NCBI RefSeq assembly: GCF_900167435.1
Contig: NZ_FUWS01000001.1
Location: 311,295-375,294, forward strand
Reading direction: 5' to 3'
From: Marinactinospora thermotolerans DSM 45154
Lineage (GTDB): Bacteria > Actinomycetota > Actinomycetes > Streptosporangiales > Streptosporangiaceae
DNA length: 64,000 bases
Shown: piece after piece, positions 45,582-54,695 of the stretch
Position numbering within the stretch: position 1 is the stretch's first letter
Layout: each line of letters begins with the position of its first letter
Notes under the pieces: generated by a model
What the model saw: the letters and a program-made list of their open reading frames with translations, nothing else
Databases searched by the model: none
What the model was told of the DNA's origin: nothing
Program-made: the position numbers and the translations under genes

Positions 45582-45914
45582 TCAGCCCTGGGCTCGCACG
45601 CCGTGGCGCGCGCCGGCCCTGTCACGTTCCCGACCGGCGGGGGCCGGTCCCGATGCCACGACCAGCGGGTCGATCCACAGGCGTGAGATCCCCAGCGGGG
45701 CGGTCAGCGCGCGCACCGCCGGCTCCGCCAGGCGGATCCAGCGCTGGCCGGCCCCCATGGCCGCGCGTAGGCGCGGGGCCGTGGTGAAGGCCGGCACGAC
45801 CCGTTCCCCCGATCCCAGGCGGGCCGACCGCAGCGCGACGGCCCCCTTCCCCTCGTGGACGGGGACGAACAGGACGGCGGCCCGTCCCGGTCTCGGTATG
45901 TCGGTGTCCATCAT
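45582..45914 (-). CDS. SAV_915-like small protein
   Basis: A 110-residue protein with VLFVPVHEGKGAVALRSARL and RLREAAVRA-type helices followed by ISRLWIDPLVV. The pattern matches small actinobacterial proteins called SAV_915-like, related to SseB N-terminal domains. There is no known function. It starts with ATG 45914 (a second ATG is at 45911) behind AGAGAGG and stops 8 bases before lysA, so it heads the operon. Confidence 0.68.
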   Translation of the reverse strand: MMDTDIPRPGRAAVLFVPVHEGKGAVALRSARLGSGERVVPAFTTAPRLRAAMGAGQRWIRLAEPAVRALTAPLGISRLWIDPLVVASGPAPAGRERDRAGARHGVRAQG

Positions 45915-46200
45915 TGCGTCGCCTCTCTCGCGCGCGGGTGCCGTGCGGCCCGGTGCGGGCCGTGGATCACGCTAGGTGGAGGCGTTCGCCCGCCGGGAGG
46001 GGTTTTGACGCGGGCTTGACGCGCCGGGCCGCGATGTTGACGCGGTCGTGACGGGACACCGGACGGCACGGCGGCTTTCCGGGGATGCCGCACCTCGAAA
46101 AGCCGGCCGCCGGCCGGGAACGGCCCGGCCCGGCGTCGGGCGTCTCGCCTGGGATCCCCGCGCGCCGGGGTGTTGCCACCATGAGAAGCCGGACATGGAG
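45915..46200. other. Intergenic stretch, no gene seen
   Basis: Holds the promoter of the SAV_915-like/lysA/mobA group, with a run of TTGACG-like units at about 46004-46040 that may include -35 elements. No ORF with a ribosome site. Confidence 0.45.
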
Positions 46201-46230
46201 CGGGGCCCGGACCGTCCGGTCCGGGCCCCG
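46201..46230 (-). terminator. Terminator of the paralogous-pair operon
   Basis: A perfect 13-bp stem (46201-46213 with 46218-46230, arm CGGGGCCCGGACC) closed by a 4-base loop, 10 bases after the stop of the - strand gene. Confidence 0.8.
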
Positions 46231-46240
46231 CCCCTCCCCG

Positions 46241-46834
46241 TCAGAGGCCGGAGGTCGGGCCGTTGGCGGCCACCAGCCGCTCCAGCAGCCCCCTGTAGCC
46301 GCGCAGGGCCTGGCGCAGCTCCTCGGTGTCGGCGGTGGCGCCGTCGCCGCTCCACCGGCGTTCGAGGGCGCGCCGGTGTTCGTTGAGTGCGGCCGTCAGC
46401 TCCTCCACGGCGTGGCCGACGAGCCGGTCCGCCTCGCGCACGGCGCGCTGCGGGTCGTCGACGAAGTCGCCCTGGAGCTCACGCCAGCGTGTGCGGTAGT
46501 CCTCCCCACCGGTCGCCGCCGGGCTCGATCCGGCGCCGCCGCGCGCGGCGGCGGTCCGCGGCGCCGGAACCCGGCCGCTGTCGGTGGAGGCCGCCACGGC
46601 CGGGTCGCGGGACAACCGCGTGGTGGTGTCGGCGTGTTCCCCGGTGGATGCGGTGTCGTGGTCGTCGGGGTGGGTGTCGACGAAGCCGACCATGGTGTCG
46701 TCGGCCCTTTGGTCGCCGGCGGACGCCTCGTGGGCGCTGCGCCGCTTCTCCGAGCGGCGGAAGTTCCAGCGCGCCTCACGGCGGCTGGCCTCGACGTCGT
46801 CGGGGGCGGTTCGGGTGTCGCGTTCGGAATGCAC
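46241..46834 (-). CDS. Hypothetical protein, FVDDP-AVREADRLV family, copy 2
   Basis: A 197-residue protein of unknown function, starting with GTG 46834 behind GGAGGA. The first 100 residues are hydrophilic and disordered, rich in Asp, Thr and Ala. The C-terminal 90 residues are helical: YRTRWRELQGDFVDDPQRAV, READRLVGHAVEELTAAL and TEELRQALRGYRGLLERL. The same pattern occurs in the gene just upstream, so the two are tandem paralogues. This copy lacks the membrane anchor found in the other. Gap between them is 34 bases. Confidence 0.72.
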   Translation of the reverse strand: MHSERDTRTAPDDVEASRREARWNFRRSEKRRSAHEASAGDQRADDTMVGFVDTHPDDHDTASTGEHADTTTRLSRDPAVAASTDSGRVPAPRTAAARGGAGSSPAATGGEDYRTRWRELQGDFVDDPQRAVREADRLVGHAVEELTAALNEHRRALERRWSGDGATADTEELRQALRGYRGLLERLVAANGPTSGL

Positions 46835-46868
46835 GGATGCTCCTCCTTCGGGTCCGTGGTCCTCGTGG

Positions 46869-47504
46869 TCAGCGTGCGGCGTCACTGCGCGGGGAGTCCG
46901 TCGACGGTCGGTGAGCCGCGCCGTGCTCGGTCGGTCCGTGCTCGCTCTGTCCGTCGGCGCCGCGTGGATCGGTCTCCAGCAGTTCGGCGAAGAGGGTCCG
47001 GTAGTGGACCATGGCGTTGCGCAGGTCCTCGGTCGTGGCCTCGCCGCGCGCGCCACGCTCGCCGATCTCGCGACCGTCCCGGTAGTGCCCGATCGTGCGG
47101 GCGTGCTCCACGGACAGGTCGGCGACCTGCTGCTCGTAACCGTCGGTGGGGTAGCCGCGGTCGGCCATGAGACGTGTCACCAGCCGGTCGGCCTCGCGAA
47201 CCGCTTCGACGGGTTCGTCGACGAACCGCTCCTGAATTCGCGCCCACCCTTCCGCGTATTGCGTACGCGATTCCGCGGAAAGCGGCCGGATGTGCAATTT
47301 CGCGTGCCGTTTCTCACGGCGGGCGAGTTCCCGTTCGGCGCTGCGACGGTCGGGGTGGCGGCGCAGTTCCCGGTCGTATTCCGGGCCGAATTTCTGCTTG
47401 AGGTGCCTGCTTCGACGCCCGGGCAGAATCACGAGCGCGGCGGCCACAGCGATCACCACGATGACCGCGATGATGACGAGGCCGATGATCAGGCCCGTGT
47501 CCAT
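46869..47504 (-). CDS. Membrane-anchored hypothetical protein, FVDEP-AVREADRLV family, copy 1
   Basis: A 211-residue protein of unknown function. Residues 3-28 are one long hydrophobic helix (GLIIGLVIIAVIVVIAVAAAL), then a basic helical region QKFGPEYDRELRRHPDRRSAERELARREKRH, then WARIQERFVDEPVEAVREAD and RLVTRLMADRGYP. The end is a helix TEDLRNAMVHYRTLFAELL and a Ser/His-rich tail. The YDREL, LARREKRH and FVD-x-P-x2-AV-x-EAD-x-LV pattern is common in actinomycete proteins of unknown function. It leads an operon with its paralogue. Confidence 0.8.
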   Translation of the reverse strand: MDTGLIIGLVIIAVIVVIAVAAALVILPGRRSRHLKQKFGPEYDRELRRHPDRRSAERELARREKRHAKLHIRPLSAESRTQYAEGWARIQERFVDEPVEAVREADRLVTRLMADRGYPTDGYEQQVADLSVEHARTIGHYRDGREIGERGARGEATTEDLRNAMVHYRTLFAELLETDPRGADGQSEHGPTEHGAAHRPSTDSPRSDAAR

Positions 47505-47715
47505 TTCCTGCCTCCCGTGGGGTCGGGGCCGGATCTCGAACCGGCCATCGGAGGTTCATGTTGGACGCTGCCCTGAGCGAAATCGGTGAAACACCGACCT
47601 TCTCCCAGAGGCCCCCGGCCGGCATTTCCGGGAGGCATCCGAAAGCGCATACGGCCATTTCCGTCCCGCTCCCCACCACCGAGCACACGGCCCCCTGATC
47701 TCCCCGAGAACGCGC

Positions 47716-47746
47716 ACAGGCCCCGAAGCCGGGCTTCGGGGCCTGT
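47716..47746 (-). terminator. Terminator of rtcB
   Basis: ACAGGCCCCGAAGCC (47716-47730) pairs perfectly with 47732-47746; the innermost pairs open to give a tight loop. It lies 35 bases after the rtcB stop on the - strand. Confidence 0.78.
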
Positions 47747-47781
47747 CGCCCGCGGGCCTCACCATTGGCGCCGCGCGTGGG

Positions 47782-48969
47782 TCACCCTTTGACGCAGATG
47801 ATCTGGCGCAGGTGGGCGACGACCTCGACCAGGTCGCTTTGGGCCGAGATGACCTCGTTGATGTCCTTGTAGGCGGCGGGGATCTCGTCGAGGACACCGA
47901 CGTCCTTACGGCACTCCACCCCCTTGGTCTGCTCGATCAGGTCGGCCTGGGTGAAGGTCTTCTTCGCCTTGTTGCGGCTCATCCGCCGTCCGGCTCCGTG
48001 GGAGGCGGAGTTGAACGACAACGGGTTGCCCAGGCCACGGACGATGTAGGTGCCGGTGGCCATCGACCCGGGGATGATGCCGAGCTCGCCCCTGCCGGCC
48101 CGGATGGCCCCCTTGCGGGTGACCAGCACGTCCACGCCCTCGTAGGTCTCCTCGGCCACGTAGTTGTGGTGACAGGAGATCCACTCGTCGAACCGCACCC
48201 GGGGGAAGGACCGGCGCAGCACGTCACAGGTCAACCCCATCATGACGTCGCGGTTGCGGCGGGCGTAGTCCTGGGCCCAGAACAGGTCGCGCCGGTAGGC
48301 CTGCATCTGCGGCGTGCCGGCGATGAACACGGCCAGGTCGCGGTCGGGAAGGTCCTGGTTGTGCGGGAGCCGGCGCGCCTGTTCGATGTGGTACTCGGCG
48401 AGCTCCTTGCCGATGTTGCGGGAGCCGGAGTGCAGCACCGCCCAGACCGTCGCGTCGTCGTCGAGGCAGATCTCCAGGAAGTGGTTGCCGCCGCCCAGCG
48501 TCCCGATCTGCTTGGCGGCGCGTTCGCGCCGGCCGCGCACGGCGGGCGCCAGCGTCTCGAACCCCTCCCAGAAACGGCCCCAGTCGGAGGTCGCGAGCCC
48601 GTGCACGCGGCGTGGATCGACGGGGGTGTCGTGCATGTGGAAGCCGACGGGGATCGCCTTCTCCAGGCTGGAGCGCAGCCGGCCGAGGTCGTCGGGCAGG
48701 TCCTCGGCCCGCAGCGAGGTCTTGACCGCGGTCATGCCGCAGCCGATGTCCACTCCGACCGCCGAGGGGGAGACGGCGTCGCGCATGGCGATGACCGAGC
48801 CGACCGTCGCGCCCTTGCCGTAGTGGACGTCGGGCATGACGGCCAGGCCGTGGACCCACGGCAGCATGGTGACGTTGCGCAGCTGGTCCATGGCCGCCTG
48901 TTCGACCGTCGCCGGGTCGGCCCACATCCGGATGGGGACCCGGACCCCGGGGGCTTCGGTGTGCGGCAT
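47782..48969 (-). CDS. rtcB: RNA-splicing ligase RtcB
   Basis: A 395-residue Mn/GTP-dependent RNA ligase that joins 3'-phosphate or 2',3'-cyclic phosphate ends to 5'-OH ends. Metal ligands appear in order: Asp and Cys in VGVDIGCGM near residue 70, His in GGGNHFLE near 160, HSGSRN near 177, and the guanylylated His in SFNSASHGAGRRMSR near 330. ATG 48969 has GGAGGAGG upstream. RtcB repairs tRNAs and other RNAs after ribotoxin damage. It is a single gene between two - strand terminators. Confidence 0.96.
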   Translation of the reverse strand: MPHTEAPGVRVPIRMWADPATVEQAAMDQLRNVTMLPWVHGLAVMPDVHYGKGATVGSVIAMRDAVSPSAVGVDIGCGMTAVKTSLRAEDLPDDLGRLRSSLEKAIPVGFHMHDTPVDPRRVHGLATSDWGRFWEGFETLAPAVRGRRERAAKQIGTLGGGNHFLEICLDDDATVWAVLHSGSRNIGKELAEYHIEQARRLPHNQDLPDRDLAVFIAGTPQMQAYRRDLFWAQDYARRNRDVMMGLTCDVLRRSFPRVRFDEWISCHHNYVAEETYEGVDVLVTRKGAIRAGRGELGIIPGSMATGTYIVRGLGNPLSFNSASHGAGRRMSRNKAKKTFTQADLIEQTKGVECRKDVGVLDEIPAAYKDINEVISAQSDLVEVVAHLRQIICVKG

Positions 48970-49112
48970 GGGCCTCCTCCTCGTCAATCGGGCGGAACGG
49001 CACGGTGGGTCATGTTCACCGTGTCCCAACCATCAAGTCAGAAGCCACCACAGGAGGGCAAATCATTTCCTGCCGCGGATGCCCGGGCGGATCCGGCCGG
49101 ACCGGCTCCGGC

Positions 49113-50102
49113 TCACCCCCCGATGGCCGACATCGGGCGGGAGGGTTGCAGGAAACTGGGGTCGTTGATGCCGTGCCCCGGAAGCTTGCCGGCGACCGCG
49201 GCCCGCCACCGCTGGGCGATCTCCTCGTCGTCCGCCCCGCCGCGCAACAGCGCGCGCAGGTCCGACTCCTCACGGGCGAACAGGCAGTTGCGGATCTGTC
49301 CGTCGGCGGTCAGCCGGACGCGGTCGCAGGCACCGCAGAAGGGGCGGGTCACCGAACCGATGACGCCGACCCGTTGCGGTCCACCGTCGACCCAGAACAC
49401 CTCGGCGGGCGCGCTGCCGCGCTCGGCGTCGCCGGCGGGCTCCAGGTGGAACTCCGCGCTGAGGCGGTCGAGGATCTCCTCGGCGGTGATCATGTTGTCG
49501 CGCCGCCAGCCGTGCTGGGCGTCCAGCGGCATCTGTTCGATGAAGCGCAGCTCGTAGCCGTGGTCGAGGCAGTAGCGCAGCAACCGCGTCGCCTCGTGGT
49601 CGTTGACACCGCGCATGAGGACCGCGTTGACCTTGACCGGGACGAGGCCGGCCGCGGCGGCCCCGGCCATGCCCTCCAGTACGTCGTCCAGACGCCGGCG
49701 GCGGGCGAGCCGTTCGAACACGTCGGGGTCGAGCGTGTCGAGGGAGACGTTGACCCGCCGCAGTCCCGCCTCGGCCAGGGCCGGAGCCAGGCGGGCCAGC
49801 CCGATCCCGTTGGTGGTCAGGGCCGTGCTGGGCCGGGGTTCCAGTGCCGTGGTGGCGGCGACGATCCCGGGCAGGCCACGCCGCAGCAGCGGTTCGCCGC
49901 CGGTGAAGCGCACCTCCTCGATCCCCAGCATCGTCACACCGATGCGGATCAGCCGGTTGAGCTCGTCGTCGGTGAGCAGTTCGGGTTTGGGCAGCCAGTC
50001 CAGGCCCTCGGGGGGCATGCAGTAGGAGCAGCGCAGGTTGCACCGATCCGTGAGGGAGACCCTCAGATCGGTGGCTGTCCTTCCATAGGAATCGGCCAAC
50101 AC
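49113..50102 (-). CDS. moaA: GTP 3',8-cyclase MoaA
   Basis: A 329-residue radical SAM enzyme for the first step of molybdenum cofactor synthesis. The N-terminal cluster motif CNLRCSYC places Cys at 21, 25 and 28, and the C-terminal cluster is in FCGACDRVRLTADGQIRNCLF. The SAM glycine motif FTGGEPLLR and a C-terminal Gly-Gly are present, as in active MoaA. I chose GTG 50102, because GGAGG lies 8 bases upstream; the other GTG at 50111 sits directly on that ribosome site. Confidence 0.95.
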   Translation of the reverse strand: MLADSYGRTATDLRVSLTDRCNLRCSYCMPPEGLDWLPKPELLTDDELNRLIRIGVTMLGIEEVRFTGGEPLLRRGLPGIVAATTALEPRPSTALTTNGIGLARLAPALAEAGLRRVNVSLDTLDPDVFERLARRRRLDDVLEGMAGAAAAGLVPVKVNAVLMRGVNDHEATRLLRYCLDHGYELRFIEQMPLDAQHGWRRDNMITAEEILDRLSAEFHLEPAGDAERGSAPAEVFWVDGGPQRVGVIGSVTRPFCGACDRVRLTADGQIRNCLFAREESDLRALLRGGADDEEIAQRWRAAVAGKLPGHGINDPSFLQPSRPMSAIGG

Positions 50103-50394
50103 TGGCGTCACCTCCCATGACGGCGGCGGATGGGGTGCGGGGCGCGGAGTCCTCGGTCGCCTCCCGCCACTTCCCCACCCTAGAAGAGAGCACCACCGTG
50201 TTTCCAAGCAGGGAACGGGCGGAACGCCCCCGTTCTCTTCCGTTGTGCCTCCCCTGCCCCGTCGCATCGCCCCGGCCTCGTCGAAAGACACGGGAAGGCG
50301 CCGCCCCTCGGCGCCGGATTCGGTGTTTCGCACGGCCCTGCCCGAGGACTAGCCTTCCGGTGGCGCACCCGAGCATGGAGGAGAGGACGGGCAC

Positions 50395-51213
50395 GTGGTC
50401 GGCACACGGGAGTGGGGGCTGCCGGGCGGTCCCGGCGGATCGGAACGGCTGTTCGCCAAGGCGTGGGCGGCCACCTCCGCCGAGCCCACCTGGCTGGCCG
50501 TGCTGGTGCACGGCTACGGTGAGCACATCGGGCGTTACGAGCAGGTCGCCCGGTTCCTTTGCGAGCGTGGCGCGGCCGTCTACGGCCTGGACCATCGCGG
50601 GCACGGCCGTTCCTCGGGGGAACGGGTGCTGATCGAGGACTTCGCCGAGGTCGTCGACGACGTGCACCGCGTCGTCACCCAGGCCCGCACGGCCTACCGG
50701 TCGCTGCCCCTGGTGCTGGTCGGTCACTCCCTGGGCGGGTTGATCGCGGCCCGCTACACCCAGCGCCACCCTGACGGGGTCAGCGGTCTCGTGCTGTCGG
50801 GGCCGGTGCTGGGGCGCTGGACGGTGGCGGAGGAGCTTTTGGCCGCCACCCCGATCCCCGAGACCCCGATCGATCCGGCGACGCTGTCGCGCGATCCCTC
50901 GGTCGGCGCCGCCTACGTCGCCGACGAGCTGGTCTGGCACGGCCCGTTCAAACGTCCCACGCTCGCGGCGATCACCACGGAGCTTGGGCGGATCACCGAA
51001 AGCGGTCGCACCCACCTGCCGCTGCTCTGGCTGCACGGCTCGCAGGACCGGCTGGTGCCGGTGGCGGACACGCTGGTGGGCATCACGGACTTCGCGGGCC
51101 CCGACTTCACCGCCCGGTTGTTCCCCGGGGCGCAACACGAGGTGTTCAACGAGACGAACCGCGCGGAGGTGCTGGAGGAGGTCGCCCGCTTCGCCGGGCG
51201 TTTCACGGGGTGA
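50395..51213 (+). CDS. Alpha/beta hydrolase, monoacylglycerol lipase-like
   Basis: A 272-residue hydrolase starting with GTG 50395 behind GGAGGAG. The oxyanion motif LVHGYGEHIGRY is near residue 40, GLDHRGHGRSSGER near 68, the nucleophile elbow VGHSLGGL near 112, the acidic residue in LHGSQDRLVP near 220, and the catalytic His in FPGAQHEVFNE near 250. This order is that of monoacylglycerol lipases. It may feed fatty acids to the acyl-CoA ligase that is convergent to it. No signal peptide, so it is cytoplasmic. Confidence 0.9.
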   Translation: MVGTREWGLPGGPGGSERLFAKAWAATSAEPTWLAVLVHGYGEHIGRYEQVARFLCERGAAVYGLDHRGHGRSSGERVLIEDFAEVVDDVHRVVTQARTAYRSLPLVLVGHSLGGLIAARYTQRHPDGVSGLVLSGPVLGRWTVAEELLAATPIPETPIDPATLSRDPSVGAAYVADELVWHGPFKRPTLAAITTELGRITESGRTHLPLLWLHGSQDRLVPVADTLVGITDFAGPDFTARLFPGAQHEVFNETNRAEVLEEVARFAGRFTG

Positions 51214-51258
51214 GGCGCGAGGTGACCGCGGCACGCCGCGCGGGAGGGTGCGGCCCGT

Positions 51259-53121
51259 TCAGGAGCGGTACAGCTCCTCGATCTCGCGGGCGTACCTGGC
51301 CTGGACGACGCGGCGTTTGAGCTTGAGCGAGGGGGTCAGCTCCTCGCTCTGCGCGGTCCACTCCACCGGCAGCAGCCGCCATCTCTTGACCTGCTGCACG
51401 CGGGCCAGCCTGCGGTTGGCCCGGGCGACCGCCTCTCCCACCTCGGCCAGCACCGCCGGGTGGCGGGCGAGCTCGGCGAGGTCGGTGGTGTCCACGCCGG
51501 CCTCGCGCGCCCAGGCCGGCGCGACATCGGGGTCGAGGGTGAGCAGCGCGACCGGGTAGGGGCGGCGGTCTCCGTAGGCGAGCGCCTGGCCGATGAGCCG
51601 GTGCTCCTTGAGGAGGTTCTCGATCGCGGCCGGCGCGATGTTCTCCCCTCCCGCCGTGATGATCAGCTCCTTCTTGCGGTCCACGACGTAGAGGAACCCG
51701 TCGGCGTCGATACGCCCGATGTCGCCGGTGTGCAGCCAGCCGTCGGCGTCGAACAGGGCGGCGCTGGCCCGCGGCAGGCCGTGGTAACCGGTGGTGTTGA
51801 CCGGACCGCGCACCTGGATCTCGCCGTCCTCGGCGACGCGCACCTCGATGCCGTCCAGCGGGCGGCCGACGCTGCCGAACCTGTAGGCGTCGGCGCGGTT
51901 GGCGGAGACCGCGCCGCAGTTCTCGGTCATGCCGTAGATGTCGCGGATGGTGATGCCCAGTCCGGCGAAGAAGCGCAGCACCTCCTCGGGCATCGGCGCG
52001 GCGGCGCTGGCGTAGTAGGTCGCGCGGTCCAGGCCGATGAGCCCGCGGATCGGGCGGAGTACCTGCGCGTCGACCCGGGCGTAGCGTTCGGCCAGCGCGG
52101 GGGCGGGCTCGTGTCCGTACTGTCCGGCCATGACGTGGGCGCGGGCGACCTCGGCCGCGTCCTCGATCGCGGCGCGCCGGTGCGCCGGTGCGGCGGCGAG
52201 CGCGGTGGACAGCCTCGCCTGGAGCTTCTCCCACACCCGCGGAACACCGAACAGCCCGTCGGGCCGCACCAGGCCGAGGTAGGCGCCGAGCTGGTCGTGG
52301 TCGGGACAGAAGTGGACGTGACCGCGGACCTTGATCGGCATGTAGACGCTCAGGACGCGCTCGGCGATGTGCGCCAGGGGCAGGTAGGACAGCGTGACCC
52401 CGTGCCGGGGGAGGTTGGTGGCCCGTTGGGCGACGGTGACCTGGTAGAGGACCTGGTGGTGGGTCTCGTGGACCCCCTTGGGTTCGCCGGTGGTGCCGGA
52501 GGTGTAGAGGAGCGTCGCGTCGTCCCCGGGGGTCACCGCCTCCATGCGCCGGGCGACCTCGGGGTCACCGGTGTCGTGGCGCCGCCGTCCCATCTCCTGG
52601 AAGCGGGCCCAGCCGAGGACGCGCCGGCCGGCGATCCGGCCTTCGGGGGGCACCGCGTCGGGGTCGCGCAGGACGAGGGTGTGCAGGTGGGGCAGCCGGT
52701 CCAGGATCGGCTCCCAGCAGGCGAGCTGGTCCGTCCCGTCGAGCACGGCGACCTTGGCGGAGCAGTCGGCGGCGATGTAGGCGATCTGCTCGGGGGCGAG
52801 GGTGGCGTAGACCGTCAGCGGGACCGCGCCCGCGTGCACCGCTCCAAGGTCGGCGAGCAGGTGCTCGGCGCGGTTGGGCAGCATCAGTGCGACGACGTCG
52901 CCGGGGGCGACGCCGATCTCGACGTAGGCGGCCGCGGTCTTCAGGACCGCGCTTCGGTACTGCCGCCAGGTGAGGGTCCGCCAGGTGTCGCCCACCCGGT
53001 CGGAGAGGGCGGGGGCCTCTCCGCTGTCGTCGGCGGCGTCGCGGAACCAGTCGATCAGCGTCTTGTCCTTGATCTCGGCCTCTACCTCGGCACGCGCGCG
53101 CAGCACGTCGGTCGTTCCCAT
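51259..53121 (-). CDS. Long-chain fatty acyl-CoA ligase (FadD15-like)
   Basis: A 620-residue adenylate-forming enzyme that activates fatty acids with ATP and CoA. The P-loop-like motif LLYTSGTTGEPKGVHE is near residue 190, YGMTENCGAVSANR near 410, the domain hinge LHTGDIGRIDADGFLYVVDRKKE near 500, and the C-terminal SEELTPSLKLKRR holds the catalytic Lys. This layout fits the FadD15/ACSL group. ATG 53121 was chosen with GGAG upstream. A CRP-like palindrome lies 22 bases upstream, suggesting carbon-status control. Confidence 0.93.
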   Translation of the reverse strand: MGTTDVLRARAEVEAEIKDKTLIDWFRDAADDSGEAPALSDRVGDTWRTLTWRQYRSAVLKTAAAYVEIGVAPGDVVALMLPNRAEHLLADLGAVHAGAVPLTVYATLAPEQIAYIAADCSAKVAVLDGTDQLACWEPILDRLPHLHTLVLRDPDAVPPEGRIAGRRVLGWARFQEMGRRRHDTGDPEVARRMEAVTPGDDATLLYTSGTTGEPKGVHETHHQVLYQVTVAQRATNLPRHGVTLSYLPLAHIAERVLSVYMPIKVRGHVHFCPDHDQLGAYLGLVRPDGLFGVPRVWEKLQARLSTALAAAPAHRRAAIEDAAEVARAHVMAGQYGHEPAPALAERYARVDAQVLRPIRGLIGLDRATYYASAAAPMPEEVLRFFAGLGITIRDIYGMTENCGAVSANRADAYRFGSVGRPLDGIEVRVAEDGEIQVRGPVNTTGYHGLPRASAALFDADGWLHTGDIGRIDADGFLYVVDRKKELIITAGGENIAPAAIENLLKEHRLIGQALAYGDRRPYPVALLTLDPDVAPAWAREAGVDTTDLAELARHPAVLAEVGEAVARANRRLARVQQVKRWRLLPVEWTAQSEELTPSLKLKRRVVQARYAREIEELYRS

Positions 53122-53142
53122 GGCCTCACTCCGCTCAGCACA

Positions 53143-53158
53143 TGTGATCCAGATCACG
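53143..53158 (-). promoter_or_regulatory. CRP-like site upstream of acyl-CoA ligase
   Basis: TGTGATCCAGATCACG matches the CRP consensus TGTGA-N6-TCACA at 9 of 10 fixed positions, and its core GTGATC/GATCAC is a perfect palindrome. It lies in the promoter region of the - strand ligase gene. Actinobacterial CRP proteins use the same consensus. Confidence 0.65.
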
Positions 53159-53264
53159 ACATATGCGCACATCGCACCACGGAGCATGGCCACTTTCAAG
53201 AGATGGTCACGCATTCGTCAACCAGGGCATATCCAGCCATCGGGACAATGCCGGCGCCTCGGAG

Positions 53265-54695
53265 CTACACGTACAGCTCACGCGGGGTCGGAGCCGGACG
53301 GGCCACCGTGTCGGCGTAGGCGCCGGCGAGCCGGCGGACCGCGTCCACCAGGATCTCGGGTGGCTGGGTGTAGGCCAACCGGACGTAGTGCTCCAGGGTG
53401 CCCTCGGCGCCGAAGACCGGTCCCGGCGCGGGGTGGACCCCGTGGCGGTGGGCGTTCTCCCCCAGCGTGCTCGCCACCGGGTGGGGCAGCCGGGCCCACA
53501 GGACCAGTCCCCCTTCGGGAAGGACGAACTCCCAGTCCGGCAGCCGCTCGCGCAGGGCGGCGGCGAGCGCGTCCCGGTTGCGCCGGAGCTGACGGCTGCG
53601 CTCGGCCCGGATGCGCATGACGTCGGAGAGCAGATGGGTGACCGTCAACTGTTCGAGGACGGGACTGGCCAGGTCGAAGCGTTGCCGCAGCGCCATCAGC
53701 CGCGCCGCCATGGGCGGCGTCGTGCGGATCCAGCCGATCCGCAGACCACCCCACAGCAGTTTCGCGGCCGACCCCACGGTGTGCACGCGGCCATCGGTGT
53801 CGTGGACCGCCACGGGGGCGGGCTGCTCACCCGAGTCGATCGCCAGCTCCGCGACGGACTCGTCGATGATCAGCGCGGTCCCCGCGCGGCGCGCCCCGGC
53901 CACGAGTTCGGCCCGTTGCCCGTCGTCCATGAGCGCCCCGGTCGGGTTGTGGAAGTCGGGGATGAGGTAGGCCAGGGCCGGGCGCCACTGGCGCAGGGCG
54001 TCGAGGAGGTACTCCATCTCCCAACCCCGCGGCGAGACGCCGACGGGGCGCAGCCGCGCTCCCAGATGGCGCGCGGTGTCCAGGGGGTGGGGGTAGGTCG
54101 GCGATTCCACCACGACGCCGTCCCCCGGCCCCACCAGCAGCTCCATCAGCAGCGCGACGGCCTGCTGGGCGCCGTTGGTGACGAAGATCTGTTCGGGCGT
54201 GGTGGGCAGACCGCGCTCGACGTAACGGCGGGCGACGGCGTGGCGCAGCTCGGGGAGTCCCAGCGGGGCGTACCCCTGGCCGCCCACATGGGCGGCGAGC
54301 TGTTCCCCGGCCAACCGCGCGGCGGTCCGAAGACCGTCGATGGCCGGGGGCGCGGCGACCCCGAGGTCGATGTGCTCGGTGTCGGGGACGAACGGGGCCA
54401 GCCCCCCGGCCCCGACACCGGGGAGGACCGTCCAGCTCCCGGCCCCCTGGCGGCTGTCCAGGTAGCCGTTCTCCCGCAACCAGGCGTAGGCCGCCGTCAC
54501 GGTGTTGCGGCTGACCCCCAGCGCGGTCGCGAGGTCGCGTTCGGCGGGCAGGCGGGTGTGGGTGGGAACGCGCCCGTCCAGGACGAGCCCGCTGATCGCG
54601 CGGGCCACCGCCAGGTAGTAGGGGCGGGTCCGCGGAATGGCTCCGATGAGCCGGGCCAGGAGATGACCGTTGATTCGCCGTTCGCCGACCACCAT
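53265..54695 (-). CDS. MocR family regulator (GntR DNA-binding plus aminotransferase-like)
   Basis: A 476-residue protein. Residues 10-85 are a GntR winged helix (YYLAVARAISGLVLDGRVPTHTRLPAERDLATALGVSRNTVTAAYAWLRENG), and 110-470 an aminotransferase class I-like domain. The PLP-binding Lys is probably in SAAKLLWGGLRIGW, near residue 315, and the PLP-phosphate segment is FVTNGAQQAVALLME. MocR proteins use PLP as a sensor and seldom act as true aminotransferases. It is divergent from a YczE-type membrane protein, the arrangement seen for YczR regulators. ATG 54695 chosen. Confidence 0.92.
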   Translation of the reverse strand: MVVGERRINGHLLARLIGAIPRTRPYYLAVARAISGLVLDGRVPTHTRLPAERDLATALGVSRNTVTAAYAWLRENGYLDSRQGAGSWTVLPGVGAGGLAPFVPDTEHIDLGVAAPPAIDGLRTAARLAGEQLAAHVGGQGYAPLGLPELRHAVARRYVERGLPTTPEQIFVTNGAQQAVALLMELLVGPGDGVVVESPTYPHPLDTARHLGARLRPVGVSPRGWEMEYLLDALRQWRPALAYLIPDFHNPTGALMDDGQRAELVAGARRAGTALIIDESVAELAIDSGEQPAPVAVHDTDGRVHTVGSAAKLLWGGLRIGWIRTTPPMAARLMALRQRFDLASPVLEQLTVTHLLSDVMRIRAERSRQLRRNRDALAAALRERLPDWEFVLPEGGLVLWARLPHPVASTLGENAHRHGVHPAPGPVFGAEGTLEHYVRLAYTQPPEILVDAVRRLAGAYADTVARPAPTPRELYV

